DNA from: JBDRLU01 sp043812795
GTDB taxonomy: Bacteria > Chloroflexota > Dehalococcoidia > Dehalococcoidales > UBA2162
Direction of reading: 5' to 3'
Length of the DNA: 41,849 nt
Assembly: GCA_043812795.1 (NCBI GenBank)
Contig: JBDRLU010000057.1
Coordinates: 1 to 41,849, forward strand
Both the position numbers and the translations under genes were made by a program. The notes beneath the pieces were generated by a model. The model worked only from the letters and a program-made list of their open reading frames with translations, ran no database searches and was not told the origin of the DNA. Numbering within the stretch: position 1 is the stretch's first letter; each line of letters begins with the position of its first letter. Below, one piece after another: positions 1-8,608 of the stretch.

Positions 1-100
1 CATTAGGAATAACTACGGCCGCCAGCACGCCGAGAATGGCAACGACGATAAGCAACTCGATGAGGGTAAACCCTTTTTCACCTTTCTTTGGCATTCTCAT
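1..100 (-). CDS. Type IV prepilin-like protein (N-terminal part, cut by window edge)
   Basis: The reading frame starts at ATG 98-100 behind a strong ribosome site (AGGGAGGT) and leaves the window after 33 codons. It encodes a class III prepilin leader: a short basic segment ending in K-G, then F-T-L-I-E-L-L, with Glu at mature position 5, and a hydrophobic helix. The leader is almost identical to that of the upstream gene at 139-606, so the two look like a tandem duplication. The prepilin peptidase at 2937-3686 would be the natural processing enzyme. The C-terminal part is not visible, so it could be a major pilin or a pseudopilin. Confidence 0.85.
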   Translation of the reverse strand, partial: MRMPKKGEKGFTLIELLIVVAILGVLAAVVIPN

Positions 101-138
101 TATAGACCTCCCTTATGACCTGTTACAGTATCCGTTTA

Positions 139-606
139 TTAGTAACCGGTACTTTCCTGGGTAACGGTACCCTGGGCATCGACGGTATAGGTGCCCTTGG
201 TAATTTCTGTCGCTGTATAGTTAACTAAGCTGGTGGTAGCGTTGTCGGCAGTGACGTCATGCTGGTAGAGTATATACCCATTCTTGTCACCCGAGCCATA
301 AGCGGTCCCATTAGGGTCCAGCAATTTGGCCACAGTCACGGCCGAAGTAGAGTCAGGGAAGGCACTCATGTTAGCCGTAGCTGTACCTACCGGATTAGGC
401 AGCGTACTCAACCCATTATCGGTCATCATGGCGATGACAGCTGATTGGATGTTAGTCAGCTCGGTGGCTCCGGCCTCGGTCTTACCCCGGCCGATAAACC
501 GGCCCACATTCGGAATAACGATGGCGGCCAGCACGCCGAGAATCGCTACCACAATAAGTAGCTCGATAAGGGTAAAACCTTTTTCGCCTCTCTTTGGGAT
601 TCTCAT
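139..606 (-). CDS. Type IV pilin-like protein (prepilin leader)
   Basis: This is a 155-residue secreted pilin or pseudopilin. The first ten residues are a basic leader ending in Gly; cleavage would expose Phe-Thr-Leu-Ile-Glu with Glu5, followed by a hydrophobic assembly helix of about 25 residues. The remainder is a Thr/Ala/Asn-rich globular domain without the paired cysteines of many type IVa pilins. I chose ATG 604-606 because GGGAGGT lies about 9 bases upstream and the leader begins here. The frame runs open further upstream to 801, but that extension is basic, unlike a pilin, and passes through repeat DNA. The gene is co-oriented with its near-copy at 1-100. Assembly ATPase and platform genes are not in the window. 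Confidence 0.88.
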   Translation of the reverse strand: MRIPKRGEKGFTLIELLIVVAILGVLAAIVIPNVGRFIGRGKTEAGATELTNIQSAVIAMMTDNGLSTLPNPVGTATANMSAFPDSTSAVTVAKLLDPNGTAYGSGDKNGYILYQHDVTADNATTSLVNYTATEITKGTYTVDAQGTVTQESTGY

Positions 607-1039
607 TTTTGTTTTTAACCTCCCTTTGCTTTTCCACAAAATAAAGGTGCTCGCCTTTTTTGAGGTTGCATAATCAATATAAGACGTGATGTCAGCAACA
701 ACAATCCTGCGAATGGGTGATTTTAGCAGTAGCTTAACATAGCGCTTTCGGGCGACTGCTTTAATATCGCTGTTGAAAAATAGAAATCTAAACGGCGTCA
801 TTCCAGTGAAGGCTGGAATCTAGGCTCGTTCTGGCCTCCGCCAGAACTACAGGGGGGATACCGCCACGAATCGTGACGCTGCTAGTGGTACGTCTAATAC
901 TTCATTAGTTTGCTTCCATACCGATGAAAATCGGTATCCAGATGAAAGCCACCTCTGAACATCCTGCTTGATTCCGGTTTCTGCCGGAGAGGGACTCGCA
1001 ATGACATTCTTTGTGCGACGGCTGTAACTGAAAAGGATC
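607..1039. repeat. Gene-free stretch with clustered palindromic repeats
   Basis: I see no convincing gene in these 433 bases. From 800 to about 1008 there are four hairpins in a row: 800-819 (ATTCCAG arms), 828-847 (GTTCTGGC arms, loop CTCC), 918-937 (ATACCGAT arms, loop GAAA) and 973-988 (TCCGG arms). The block ends with GACTCGCAATGACA at 993-1006. A closely related end sequence occurs near 3771-3784 (opposite orientation) and near 10543-10554. This looks like a REP/MITE-type intergenic repeat cluster. The prepilin ribosome site is at its left edge. Confidence 0.6.
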
Positions 1040-1717
1040 CTATCTTTCTTGTTTGTCGTTCTGGACAAGGCCTTTTTTGGCAGCGTAGGCCGCCGCTTGA
1101 CTGCGGTTGGCCAGGTGCAACTTTTCCATGATGCTCTTAAGATGGGTCTTGACTGTATTTTCGGAGATAACCAGGGAGTCGGCGATTTCCTTGTTGGTTG
1201 AACCGCGCGCCACCAACTGCAGCACTTCGCCCTCACGCGGGGTCAAGTTGGCTTCGCTCTCACTTTCGACCCGCTCCTTAACTTCGGTGGACAGAGACTT
1301 AAACTCGGTCAGGAGCTTCGTTGCCATTAACGGTGAAACCAGCACGCCACCCTGAGCAATATGGGAGATAGCGTGAATCAGGTCTTCGGGCTCAGTATTC
1401 TTGAGAATATAGCCTTTGGCGCCGAACTTCATCGCTGTAAAAAGGTCGCTTTCGTTCTCGGAAACAGTCAGCACCAGGATATTGACCTTAGGCATTTGTG
1501 TCTGGAGAGCTTCAATGGCTTCCAGCCCGCTACAACGCGGCATGTTGAGGTCCATTAAGATGACATCGGGAATAACTGCTTTGGTCTTAGCGATTGCTTC
1601 CAGCCCGTCAACCGCTTCTCCCACCACCTTCAGGTTCTTCTGGTCAGCTAATATCGACCCGATACCCCGGCGAAAGAGAGTATGGTCGTCCACCACCAGC
1701 ACTTTAATAGGGTCCAT
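1040..1717 (-). CDS. NarL/FixJ-type response regulator
   Basis: This 225-residue protein has an N-terminal receiver domain (about 1-120), with the acidic pocket at D10-D11 and the phosphoacceptor D56 in VILMDLNMP. It has a C-terminal LuxR/GerE helix-turn-helix (about 155-220) that starts with LTPREGEVLQL and contains NKEIAD and the recognition helix around SENTVKTHL. It starts one base after the stop codon of the histidine kinase at 1719-2897, so the two form an operon and very likely a phosphorelay pair. Targets are unknown; the neighbouring pilin genes or the prepilin peptidase are possible, but this is only inference from position. Confidence 0.93.
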   Translation of the reverse strand: MDPIKVLVVDDHTLFRRGIGSILADQKNLKVVGEAVDGLEAIAKTKAVIPDVILMDLNMPRCSGLEAIEALQTQMPKVNILVLTVSENESDLFTAMKFGAKGYILKNTEPEDLIHAISHIAQGGVLVSPLMATKLLTEFKSLSTEVKERVESESEANLTPREGEVLQLVARGSTNKEIADSLVISENTVKTHLKSIMEKLHLANRSQAAAYAAKKGLVQNDKQER

Positions 1718-1718
1718 T

Positions 1719-2897
1719 TTATAACCTCACTTTCTCAAGGGGTAAGCTTACCCGAACTTCAGTGCCCTCACCGGGAGCGGTAGTAATAGCTACAGCCCCT
1801 CCCAACCCTTCGGCCCTTTCTTTAATAATATTCAAGCCGTGATAGCCCGGGGGCGATTGCTCTAAATCAGATAGAAAGAAGCCCCGCCCGTTATCTTTAA
1901 CGACCAGCTCGATGGCCTCATTCGTATTTTCCAACTTCATATCTACTTTAGTGGCCACCGCATGTCTCCGCACATTAGTCAATGCTTCTTGGGCGATGCG
2001 AAGCAATTGTAACTCGGCCACAGGTGAAAGTTCCGGGAAAGCCCTCGTAACACCGAACTGGACTTTGATGCCGTTATTATTGCCGAATTCCCTGGTGTAG
2101 TTAGATAAAGTTGATATTAGCGGGAGATTTTTAATCTCGGTACTGAGTTGGTCAATGGACTCACGTATGTCATCATAGGTGTCATGGACCACCTTACGGA
2201 TGTCATTAATCTCAGTGAGGGCTTTCACCACGTTCTGAGAAGCCAGGGCGTCATTCGCCAGCTTCGTTTTCAAATTAAGATAACCTAATGACTGGGCGAC
2301 ACCATCATGCATCTCACGGGCAATCCGGCGGCGCTCTTCGATAATTGCCTCCCTCTCAATTCGCCGGCGAATATTCAAATTGATACGGTAGGGGACGCTG
2401 GCGCTGACAAAGCAAAAGAGAGTGTAAACAATAAGGAGGGTAAGATTGTGTCCCTGCATAATCCAGGAATAACGGTCGCTGAACTGGCTTACGGCAATAT
2501 GGATGATGGAAAGTGAAACAGTAGAGACAGACGCCAGTGAGAGAGCAATCGATTCTTCGAAGAAAAGAGAAGCCGTCATAATCGGCGTGAGTGAATAGAG
2601 CAGGAAAGGGCTATTGAGACCTTTAGTATAAATCACCAGTGCCAGACAAAGCAGGAAATCACCGATGAGAATTAGGTAGGTCATCGTACCCCGCTCACGC
2701 CAGCGCAGAGGGGAGAAAACCCTGAGGACGGTGTAAATACCAAGTACACCTAGAATGATATAAGTTTGTAACTGGTCAGGTAGTGTAAGAGCCACCGGCG
2801 TCGCTGGCAACTGCGTGAACATCACCGCCAAGGCATAAGCCAAGAAGCGGTAACCCGAGAGAAACTGGTAGGCTTCCTTCTCGTATCTCGTCCACAT
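1719..2897 (-). CDS. Membrane sensor histidine kinase (HisKA_3/NarX family)
   Basis: A 392-residue kinase. The N-terminal 170 residues hold about five to six hydrophobic membrane segments with no obvious periplasmic sensor domain, so it probably senses through the membrane region. The HisKA_3 dimerisation domain follows, with phospho-acceptor H197 in REMHDGVAQSLG. The HATPase_c domain has the N box around N308 (AQEALTNVRRHA), the G1 box DNGRGF at 335-340 and the G2 region HGLNIIKERAEGLGG at 353-367, all intact. Its cognate response regulator begins one base downstream. No clear ribosome site precedes the chosen ATG, so the exact start is less certain. Confidence 0.93.
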   Translation of the reverse strand: MWTRYEKEAYQFLSGYRFLAYALAVMFTQLPATPVALTLPDQLQTYIILGVLGIYTVLRVFSPLRWRERGTMTYLILIGDFLLCLALVIYTKGLNSPFLLYSLTPIMTASLFFEESIALSLASVSTVSLSIIHIAVSQFSDRYSWIMQGHNLTLLIVYTLFCFVSASVPYRINLNIRRRIEREAIIEERRRIAREMHDGVAQSLGYLNLKTKLANDALASQNVVKALTEINDIRKVVHDTYDDIRESIDQLSTEIKNLPLISTLSNYTREFGNNNGIKVQFGVTRAFPELSPVAELQLLRIAQEALTNVRRHAVATKVDMKLENTNEAIELVVKDNGRGFFLSDLEQSPPGYHGLNIIKERAEGLGGAVAITTAPGEGTEVRVSLPLEKVRL

Positions 2898-2936
2898 ATT
2901 TTTTAGCTAATAAACTAAGCTATCTGGCCCCAACTG

Positions 2937-3686
2937 TCAAGTGGGGAAATACCAGTGATAAATCATAGCTCCCCAGAGCAAGGTAATGAGAGTTGAAGAG
3001 GTTAAAAAGGGAGCGAAAGGTATCGCATCCTTACGGCCTTTGATATGAAAAACGAGCAGCATACTTCCTACCAGCCCGCCACTGATGAAGGCTATGAGAA
3101 GCGTGACGAAGATGAGAGGAAAGCCACTCATCAGTCCAATGAGCGCTCCCAGCTTGATATCACCTATCCCCATGCCCTTACGGTAAATAAGAAAAGGAAG
3201 AGCCAGAACAGCCAAGCCGATAGCCCCACCTTTGAGCGCGTTGAGCCAATTGCCTCCCGGCCAGAAAAAGGAGAAAACCAGAGCCAGCACCATACCGGGA
3301 TAGACAACCACATCGAGTACCAGTTGATTTTCCAGGTCGATAACAAAAATAATAAGAAGAAGACAGGTATAAAGGAGAATCATGCCCAACACCGGACTGA
3401 GACCGAACTTCATGTAGAATAAGCCGAAGAAAAGGCCGGTAATGCCTTCAACAATAGGGAGCCGGCGTGGTATGGGAGACTGACAGTAACGGCAGCGACT
3501 CCGTAGCCAGAGATAGCTGAAAACAGGTACCAGGTCAAGGACACTTAGTTTTTTGTTGCAGGCAGGACAATGTGAGGGCGGTTTAAGGATAGATTGCCCT
3601 TGTGGTAGCCGGTCGATACACACATTCAAAAAGCTGCCGACGGCAAAACCGAGCAAAACGAAAACGGCAATCAATAATGCGGACAC
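2937..3686 (-). CDS. pilD: Prepilin peptidase / N-methyltransferase (A24 family)
   Basis: A 249-residue polytopic membrane enzyme that cleaves and N-methylates type IV prepilins. It contains the N-terminal DiS_P_DiS domain with GSFLNV and a zinc-type cysteine tetrad (C40, C43, C65, C68), which is linked to the methyltransferase function. The two aspartyl protease residues are visible: D117 in VIDLENQLVLD and D176 in GIGDIKLG. About eight membrane helices are predicted by eye. It lies beside the two prepilin genes in the same orientation, separated from them by the two-component pair, so it is probably their processing enzyme. Confidence 0.93.
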   Translation of the reverse strand: MSALLIAVFVLLGFAVGSFLNVCIDRLPQGQSILKPPSHCPACNKKLSVLDLVPVFSYLWLRSRCRYCQSPIPRRLPIVEGITGLFFGLFYMKFGLSPVLGMILLYTCLLLIIFVIDLENQLVLDVVVYPGMVLALVFSFFWPGGNWLNALKGGAIGLAVLALPFLIYRKGMGIGDIKLGALIGLMSGFPLIFVTLLIAFISGGLVGSMLLVFHIKGRKDAIPFAPFLTSSTLITLLWGAMIYHWYFPT

Positions 3687-3764
3687 AGTATCCTTCTGGC
3701 TCTATTCATGTTGTGGCTATGATACAACAGAGGGGAAATTTAAACAATGTTACAATAAATTACC

Positions 3765-3820
3765 ATTTAGTGCCATTGCGAGTCCTTCTATGGAAGGATC
3801 CCGTTGAAGGACGATGAAGC
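3765..3820 (-). repeat. Dispersed intergenic repeat (copy 2)
   Basis: Read on the minus strand, this stretch matches the repeat near 10509-10556: a GGATxGCTTCxTCGTCCT start, a variable middle and an ACTCGCAATGxCA end. A third related end is at 993-1006. It lies between the prepilin peptidase and nadA and carries no coding signal. Confidence 0.5.
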
Positions 3821-3875
3821 CATCCACACGACACTGAAGCAAGATGAATTTTAAATCGCCAGTTGTAAGTAGTAG

Positions 3876-4790
3876 CTATACCTCGAGCATACGGTTGACG
3901 GCCGCGATGGCCTTCAGACGAATGTCCTCAGGAACCTTGATGACATGGGTCATATTCTCCAGAGACCAAAGGATAGTCTCCAGAGTGATGAGCTTCATAC
4001 GCGGGCAGACGGCCTGCTCTGTGGCCGGGATAAATTTCTTCGCGGGGTTTTCTTTCTTGAGACGGTGTAAGATGCCAATCTCAGTCCCGACAATAATCTC
4101 AGGTGCATCGGTCTCACGGGCGAACCGTATCATACCGCCGGTGCTTAAAACTGCATCGGCCACGGCCTGGACTTCGGGTCGGCACTCAGGATGGACGATA
4201 GCTTTGGCCTGCGGGTGCTCGACCTTCAGCCGGGTAATATCCTCCGCTTGTATTCGGACATGTGTCGGGCAGAAACCCGGCCAGAGAATCATCTTACGCC
4301 CGGTCTGCTGAGTGACGTAGTTGCCTAGGTACTGGTCGGGGACAAAAATAATTTCGGCTGCTTCGGGAAGTTTTTGCACAATGCGGACGGCATTCGCCGA
4401 GGTACAGCAAACATAAGACTCGGCTTTTACCGCCGCCGTCGAATTGATGTAACAGACCACCATCGCTCCGGGATGCTCATTCTTTTTTTGTCGCAAGGCC
4501 TCGGGAGTAACCATGTTAGCCATCGGGCAACCGGCGTGCAACTCGGGCAGGAGGACGGTCCGGTCGGGGCAGAGAATGGAGGCTGTTTCCGCCATGAAGT
4601 GGACGCCACAGAAAACGATGACCTCGGAGTTAGTTTTAGCGGCCTGCTGGCTAAGTTCCAGAGAATCACCGACGAAATCCGCAATATCCTGGACCTCACC
4701 GAGCTGGTAATTATGGGATAAAATGACGGCCTTTTTACTTCGTTTAAGGTCTAAGATTCTGGCAACCAGCGCCGTATCTCTATTCTCCAT
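3876..4790 (-). CDS. nadA: Quinolinate synthase NadA
   Basis: This 304-residue enzyme condenses iminoaspartate with dihydroxyacetone phosphate to quinolinate in NAD synthesis, using a [4Fe-4S] cluster. Cluster-type cysteines are present in HAGCPMANM, WPGFCPTH and QAVCPRMK, and family blocks such as ILSHNYQ, CTSANA and HPECRPEV are intact. The start ATG 4788-4790 has GGAGGG nine bases upstream and overlaps the end of fdhD by 11 bases, pointing to translational coupling. It is the last gene of the iscR-to-nadA run, which fits its need for an iron-sulfur cluster. nadB and nadC are not in the window. Confidence 0.95.
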   Translation of the reverse strand: MENRDTALVARILDLKRSKKAVILSHNYQLGEVQDIADFVGDSLELSQQAAKTNSEVIVFCGVHFMAETASILCPDRTVLLPELHAGCPMANMVTPEALRQKKNEHPGAMVVCYINSTAAVKAESYVCCTSANAVRIVQKLPEAAEIIFVPDQYLGNYVTQQTGRKMILWPGFCPTHVRIQAEDITRLKVEHPQAKAIVHPECRPEVQAVADAVLSTGGMIRFARETDAPEIIVGTEIGILHRLKKENPAKKFIPATEQAVCPRMKLITLETILWSLENMTHVIKVPEDIRLKAIAAVNRMLEV

Positions 4791-5568
4791 GGCCGATTAC
4801 CCTCCAGTCATTGGTATAGACATTCATCCTCTTCCCTCGTACGAAGCCGATAAGCGTGACTCCCAGGTTCTCCGCCAACTTTACCCCGAGGTCGGTGGGT
4901 GCCGACTTAGAAATAAGAATGGGTATCTCTCTCTTCGCGACTTTAAGCAATATTTCCGAAGAAATCCGGCCGCTGGTGACGACAATCCGACCTTCGGTAG
5001 GGACATCTTTGAGGAGACATTCGCCGAAGATTTTATCGATGGCGTTATGGCGCCCAATGTCTTCCTTGAAAATCAATATGTTCCTGTCATCACAGAGGGC
5101 GGCGCTATGGACGCCACCGGTCGCCCGGTACACTTCGGAATGGTGCTGGAATTCACTCACCAGTGCCAGGATAGCATCGGCCGGGACTTTAGTTTGAGAT
5201 TCCACTTTGGCCTGACCTTGGGCATCGGCGGCACTATAAAAAATAGCCCCCCGCCCGCAGCCTGAAGTAATGAACCGTTTAAAGGAATCGGTTAAAGCCC
5301 TGTCCTCGGTAGTCTCAACACGGGCAATACCTCGCTGGGTATCGACAGCTATCCGCTTAATCTCGTCTTTGTTTTCCAACAGACCTTCTGAAAACAGGAA
5401 ACCGGCCGCGAGAAAATTCAGGTCTTTGGGGGAGCAGAGCAGGGTGACCAGTTCCTGGTTATTCAAAATGATAGTGAAAGGGACTTCACGGGCAACCACG
5501 TCCTCAATGGTACTCCGGGTAGCTTCGATAAAGCGCGAGACGGCCACTTTTTCAACTTCATTATCCAT
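4780..5568 (-). CDS. fdhD: Sulfurtransferase FdhD (formate dehydrogenase maturation)
   Basis: FdhD moves sulfur from the cysteine desulfurase IscS to the molybdenum or tungsten bis-MGD cofactor and so activates formate dehydrogenase. The 262-residue protein has the conserved TSGCGRG stretch bearing the working cysteine; only one Cys is seen where E. coli FdhD has a C-x-x-C pair. The C-terminal conserved region includes SGRISSEI and the SKSAPTDLGVKLAE block. It overlaps the MOSC gene upstream by 8 bases (ATGGATAA arrangement) and nadA downstream by 11 bases. Its presence predicts a formate dehydrogenase elsewhere, plausibly a selenoprotein given the sel genes here. Confidence 0.94.
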   Translation of the reverse strand: MDNEVEKVAVSRFIEATRSTIEDVVAREVPFTIILNNQELVTLLCSPKDLNFLAAGFLFSEGLLENKDEIKRIAVDTQRGIARVETTEDRALTDSFKRFITSGCGRGAIFYSAADAQGQAKVESQTKVPADAILALVSEFQHHSEVYRATGGVHSAALCDDRNILIFKEDIGRHNAIDKIFGECLLKDVPTEGRIVVTSGRISSEILLKVAKREIPILISKSAPTDLGVKLAENLGVTLIGFVRGKRMNVYTNDWRVIGHGE

Positions 5569-6001
5569 CGGCGACCTTTATCTCATCACCGGTTTTAATC
5601 CGCCCTTCCTTAATGACCCTGGTGAAAACTCCTTCTTTGGGCATGATACACTTACCGACTTCGTGAAAAATGGCACAGCCGCTGTGGCATTCCTTGCCAA
5701 TCTGGGTGACCTGTAAAACAACTTCTTTGCCGACAGCTAATTGCGTACCGATAGGTAGGGAAACTAAATCCATGCCTTCGGTCGTCAGGTTTTCCGCAAA
5801 ATCGCCCGGCTTCACCGGATAGCCTTCACGGCGCATCCGTCCGATGCTCTCCATCGCCATCAGGCTCACCTGTCGGTTAATACCGCAGTCAGCGTGAGCA
5901 TCACCTTCCATACCATAGCCTTCACGAAAAAACCCCTCGCGCACGTCTTCCTTTCTGATGCCTTTCCGGTCGCTTTTGCAGACAGCAATAATTTTAGCCA
6001 T
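5561..6001 (-). CDS. MOSC-domain protein
   Basis: A 146-residue stand-alone MOSC domain, related to the C-terminal domain of molybdenum cofactor sulfurase. The family is thought to carry sulfur to metal-sulfur cofactors through a conserved cysteine; here the candidate is in GKECHSGCAIF near the middle. EGDAHAD and NLTTEG blocks typical of the family are present. It sits directly between mnmA (2-base gap) and fdhD (8-base overlap), supporting a role in sulfuration of the molybdenum or tungsten cofactor. Its exact substrate cannot be told from sequence. Confidence 0.9.
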   Translation of the reverse strand: MAKIIAVCKSDRKGIRKEDVREGFFREGYGMEGDAHADCGINRQVSLMAMESIGRMRREGYPVKPGDFAENLTTEGMDLVSLPIGTQLAVGKEVVLQVTQIGKECHSGCAIFHEVGKCIMPKEGVFTRVIKEGRIKTGDEIKVADG

Positions 6002-6003
6002 TA

Positions 6004-7071
6004 TTATTCCTTTACCTTTTCAATGGTACCACCGCCGATAACAATGTCTTCCTGATAAAAGACCGCTCTCTGCCCGGGAGTAATTGCCATCTGCGGCTCG
6101 TCAAACTTGACATAAACATTGTCTTTTCGCAGCGGGACAATAGTAGCAGCGGCCTCCCGGTGGGCGGCTCTTATCTTAGCGCTAACCTTCATCGGTTCTT
6201 TCAATGCTTCGATAGCAATCCAGTTTAGCTCGGAGGCAATCAGCTCATCATGATATGTTTCCATCTTATTGCCGACGATAACGGCGTTCCGGGACGGGTC
6301 GATATCAATGACATAAAGCGGTTCTCTAGCTGAAATATTAAGCCCTTTGCGTTGCCCGATAGTGTAAAATGGCAGACCGCGGTGTTCGCCTAAAACTTTT
6401 CCCTGCCGGTCCAGAATAGCTCCGGACGACGGAGTTCCTAATAACGACGCATAGCCGCCGGCGACGAAATCCTGGCTGTCCGGTTTCTCGCTGACACTTA
6501 AGTTAAAATCGGCGGCAAGTTTTCTTACTTCGGTCTTGGTATATTCACCGATAGGAAACAAGGAAAGGCCCAATTGCTCTTGCGTTAGAGCGGAGAGGAA
6601 ATAAGTCTGGTCTTTAAGTACATCCTTCGCTTTTTTGAGTAAGTGATGGCCATTGTGCTCGATAATGGCATAGTGTCCGGTAGCAAAATAGTCGAATGCA
6701 ACGCCGCTTTCCTGCATCTTTCTCAGTAAGGCATCGAACTTGACCCGGTGGTTGCATCTGACACAGGGATTTGGGGTTCGGCCGCACTGGTACTCATGAA
6801 AAAAATAATCGAGGACATCGGTTTTATACTCCTGCCTTAAGTCGATGACGTGGAAGGGAATATCCAGAATATCCGCGACGTGGTGAGCATCTTCGATATC
6901 CTCTTCTTCACCCGGCCCGTAGCAGCTGTGACGCCGACTTATTGTCGGTGAGTCCTTGCCGTCCCAAATCCACATAGTGACGCCACTGACCTGATAACCC
7001 TGTCTGACCAGCAAAGCAGCGGCTACCGCCGAATCAACCCCGCCACTCAGCCCAACGATTACTTTTACCAT
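6004..7071 (-). CDS. mnmA: tRNA-specific 2-thiouridylase MnmA (possible variant active site)
   Basis: A 355-residue PP-loop ATPase of the MnmA family, which thiolates U34 of Lys, Glu and Gln tRNAs. The ATP-binding SGGVDS motif is at 9-14, the first catalytic cysteine is C103 in TPNPCVRCN, and TGHYA, KDQTYFLS and YTIGQRKGL blocks are present. The second catalytic cysteine, which normally lies in an S-x-x-I-C-F stretch, appears absent: the aligned region reads PDSQDFVAGGY (198-208). Cys50 and Cys106 are other candidates for sulfur relay or a cluster. iscS lies upstream in the same run, the expected sulfur donor. Function as a thiolase of tRNA is likely, but the chemistry may differ. Confidence 0.88.
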   Translation of the reverse strand: MVKVIVGLSGGVDSAVAAALLVRQGYQVSGVTMWIWDGKDSPTISRRHSCYGPGEEEDIEDAHHVADILDIPFHVIDLRQEYKTDVLDYFFHEYQCGRTPNPCVRCNHRVKFDALLRKMQESGVAFDYFATGHYAIIEHNGHHLLKKAKDVLKDQTYFLSALTQEQLGLSLFPIGEYTKTEVRKLAADFNLSVSEKPDSQDFVAGGYASLLGTPSSGAILDRQGKVLGEHRGLPFYTIGQRKGLNISAREPLYVIDIDPSRNAVIVGNKMETYHDELIASELNWIAIEALKEPMKVSAKIRAAHREAAATIVPLRKDNVYVKFDEPQMAITPGQRAVFYQEDIVIGGGTIEKVKE

Positions 7072-7106
7072 TTTTTGTTCGCCTTACCGAATGGTTTTAT
7101 CATACT

Positions 7107-7523
7107 CTATCCAGACTTGTGGCTTTTGTCCCGGCTTATTTTCGTGTGTTCTTTGAGCATGCACCGGTCCATGACAACTTTCAGTCCCGCCTTCCTGGCG
7201 CGCTGAGCAGCATCTTTATTGACAACCCCCTCCTGCATCCAGACAACTTTGGCTTTGATTTTAATGGCTTCTTCCACAATCGGGCCAACGTCTTCCGAAC
7301 GTCGGAAAATATCAACCACATCTACCGGCTCGGGAATGGAGGTAAGGTCGGGATAGGAGGTTTCCTGTAATATCGTCTTCTCATTCGGATTGACCGGTAT
7401 TATCTTGTAGCCATGCTCTTTCAGGTAACTACCGACCCGGTAGCTCGGCCGCTCAGGATTGGAGGAAAGCCCGACGATGGCCACAACATGATTAATTTCC
7501 AGGATTTCCTTTTCGGCGCTCAT
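7107..7523 (-). CDS. CoA-binding domain protein (YccU-like)
   Basis: A 138-residue single Rossmann-type CoA_binding_2 domain. The family signature is visible as VAIVGLSSNPERPSY near the N-terminus, VNPNE, and VVWMQEGVVN later on. I prefer ATG 7521-7523, which has AGGAGG five bases upstream; a GTG two codons earlier overlaps that ribosome site. It stops 35 bases before mnmA starts and begins 9 bases after the stop of the AIR-synthase-like gene, so it is part of the sulfur-transfer run. Biological role is unknown; ligand binding to CoA is a family inference. Confidence 0.88.
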   Translation of the reverse strand: MSAEKEILEINHVVAIVGLSSNPERPSYRVGSYLKEHGYKIIPVNPNEKTILQETSYPDLTSIPEPVDVVDIFRRSEDVGPIVEEAIKIKAKVVWMQEGVVNKDAAQRARKAGLKVVMDRCMLKEHTKISRDKSHKSG

Positions 7524-7532
7524 CGGCACCTC

Positions 7533-8591
7533 CTAAGGTTCGTTCCCCTGCAAGGCATTATAGAAAGCTTTCCAGAAGGGGTCAACAATGGGATGTTCCA
7601 GCTTCTTTTCCTTGCCACTTTCGACAAGTACCATTCCTGCCTCTTTGGGGGTCAGTTCACCAACTACCGAAGCTTTAATGCCCTTGCCGGTAAGGGCGGC
7701 GACTATTTCACCTGCTTTCTGCGGACGGCAGGCAAGAATCAACGTGCCTTCGCTAATTGAGGCATAAGGGTCAATCTTAAAGTAACGGCAGATGTCGGCA
7801 ACACAGTCCTCAAGGACAATCTTTTCTTTTTCTATTCTCACCCCGAGGCCGGAGGCCTGGGCCATCTCATAAAGTCCTCCCCAGATGCCGCACTCGGTAG
7901 CATCGTGCATGGCGGCGACACCTTTGTCCCTGACGCCCACGCTCACGGCGGTCATCGCATCTTCGACTACCGTCATCTTATAAAAGATTTGCTCGGCTTT
8001 CTGACTGAAGTCAGCCCCGAATTTATTCTCGATAACTTTAGGGAACATGGTGGCAAAAATACCGGTAGCCTCAATCGCCGGCCCTTTAGTGATGATGATT
8101 TTATCGCCGGCCTTAGCGAATCTGGGATTGACATACTCATCGAGCCTACCGATACCAATTACAGTGGCGCCGCCGACCATGGGGTAATGACAATTTTCGT
8201 AGCGGGCAGTATGGCCGGTAATGACGGCCATACCCAACTTCTCACACTCCCGGTGCATCGTATCCCACATCGTCGTCAATTGTTGCTTAGTCATCTCCAT
8301 CGGCAGATTCAAATCTATGGTCAAAAATGTAGGTTTCAGTCCGGAAGTCACCGAATCGGAAGCCAGAATGTGAATGGCAAACCAGGCGGCCCGTTCCCAG
8401 CCGTATTCGGGGACAATGAATACCGGGTCGGTAGTAAAGGAGACCGCCTTACCGCCGATTTCAGCGATACCGACATCCACGCCGTGCTGGGGCCCCACCA
8501 GTATTTTGTCGCTCTTCGCTCCCAGACGGGGAAAAATTAGCTCATTAAAAATCTGCGGCGAAATTTTGCCGATCTCGGGTATTTCGCTCAT
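7533..8591 (-). CDS. AIR-synthase (PurM/HypE/SelD superfamily) related protein
   Basis: A 352-residue ATP-binding enzyme of the AIRS superfamily, closest in layout to the HypE-like AIRS-related group rather than to SelD, PurM or ThiL. The N-terminal half holds GVDVGI and ASDSVTSGLKP; the C-terminal half carries GDKIIITKGP, DATECGIWGG and ISEGTLILA. It has no Sec/Cys-Lys pair at its N-terminus, so it is not a second SelD. ATG 8589-8591 follows GAGGAGGAG. It lies between iscS and the CoA-binding gene with short gaps. Hydrogenase maturation genes are not nearby. I cannot assign its substrate; its place in a sulfur-mobilising operon is the best clue. Confidence 0.85.
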   Translation of the reverse strand: MSEIPEIGKISPQIFNELIFPRLGAKSDKILVGPQHGVDVGIAEIGGKAVSFTTDPVFIVPEYGWERAAWFAIHILASDSVTSGLKPTFLTIDLNLPMEMTKQQLTTMWDTMHRECEKLGMAVITGHTARYENCHYPMVGGATVIGIGRLDEYVNPRFAKAGDKIIITKGPAIEATGIFATMFPKVIENKFGADFSQKAEQIFYKMTVVEDAMTAVSVGVRDKGVAAMHDATECGIWGGLYEMAQASGLGVRIEKEKIVLEDCVADICRYFKIDPYASISEGTLILACRPQKAGEIVAALTGKGIKASVVGELTPKEAGMVLVESGKEKKLEHPIVDPFWKAFYNALQGNEP

Positions 8592-8608
8592 TGACTCTCC
8601 TCCTCTCT

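Noticed and set aside
607..801. N-terminal extension of the pilin gene to 801
   Set aside because: A strong ribosome site and a prepilin leader start at 606; the extension is basic, has no leader and overlaps repeat DNA.
7533..8591. Second selD gene
   Set aside because: It is of the same superfamily, but has no N-terminal Cys/Sec and Lys pair, and matches the HypE-like AIR-synthase-related group instead.
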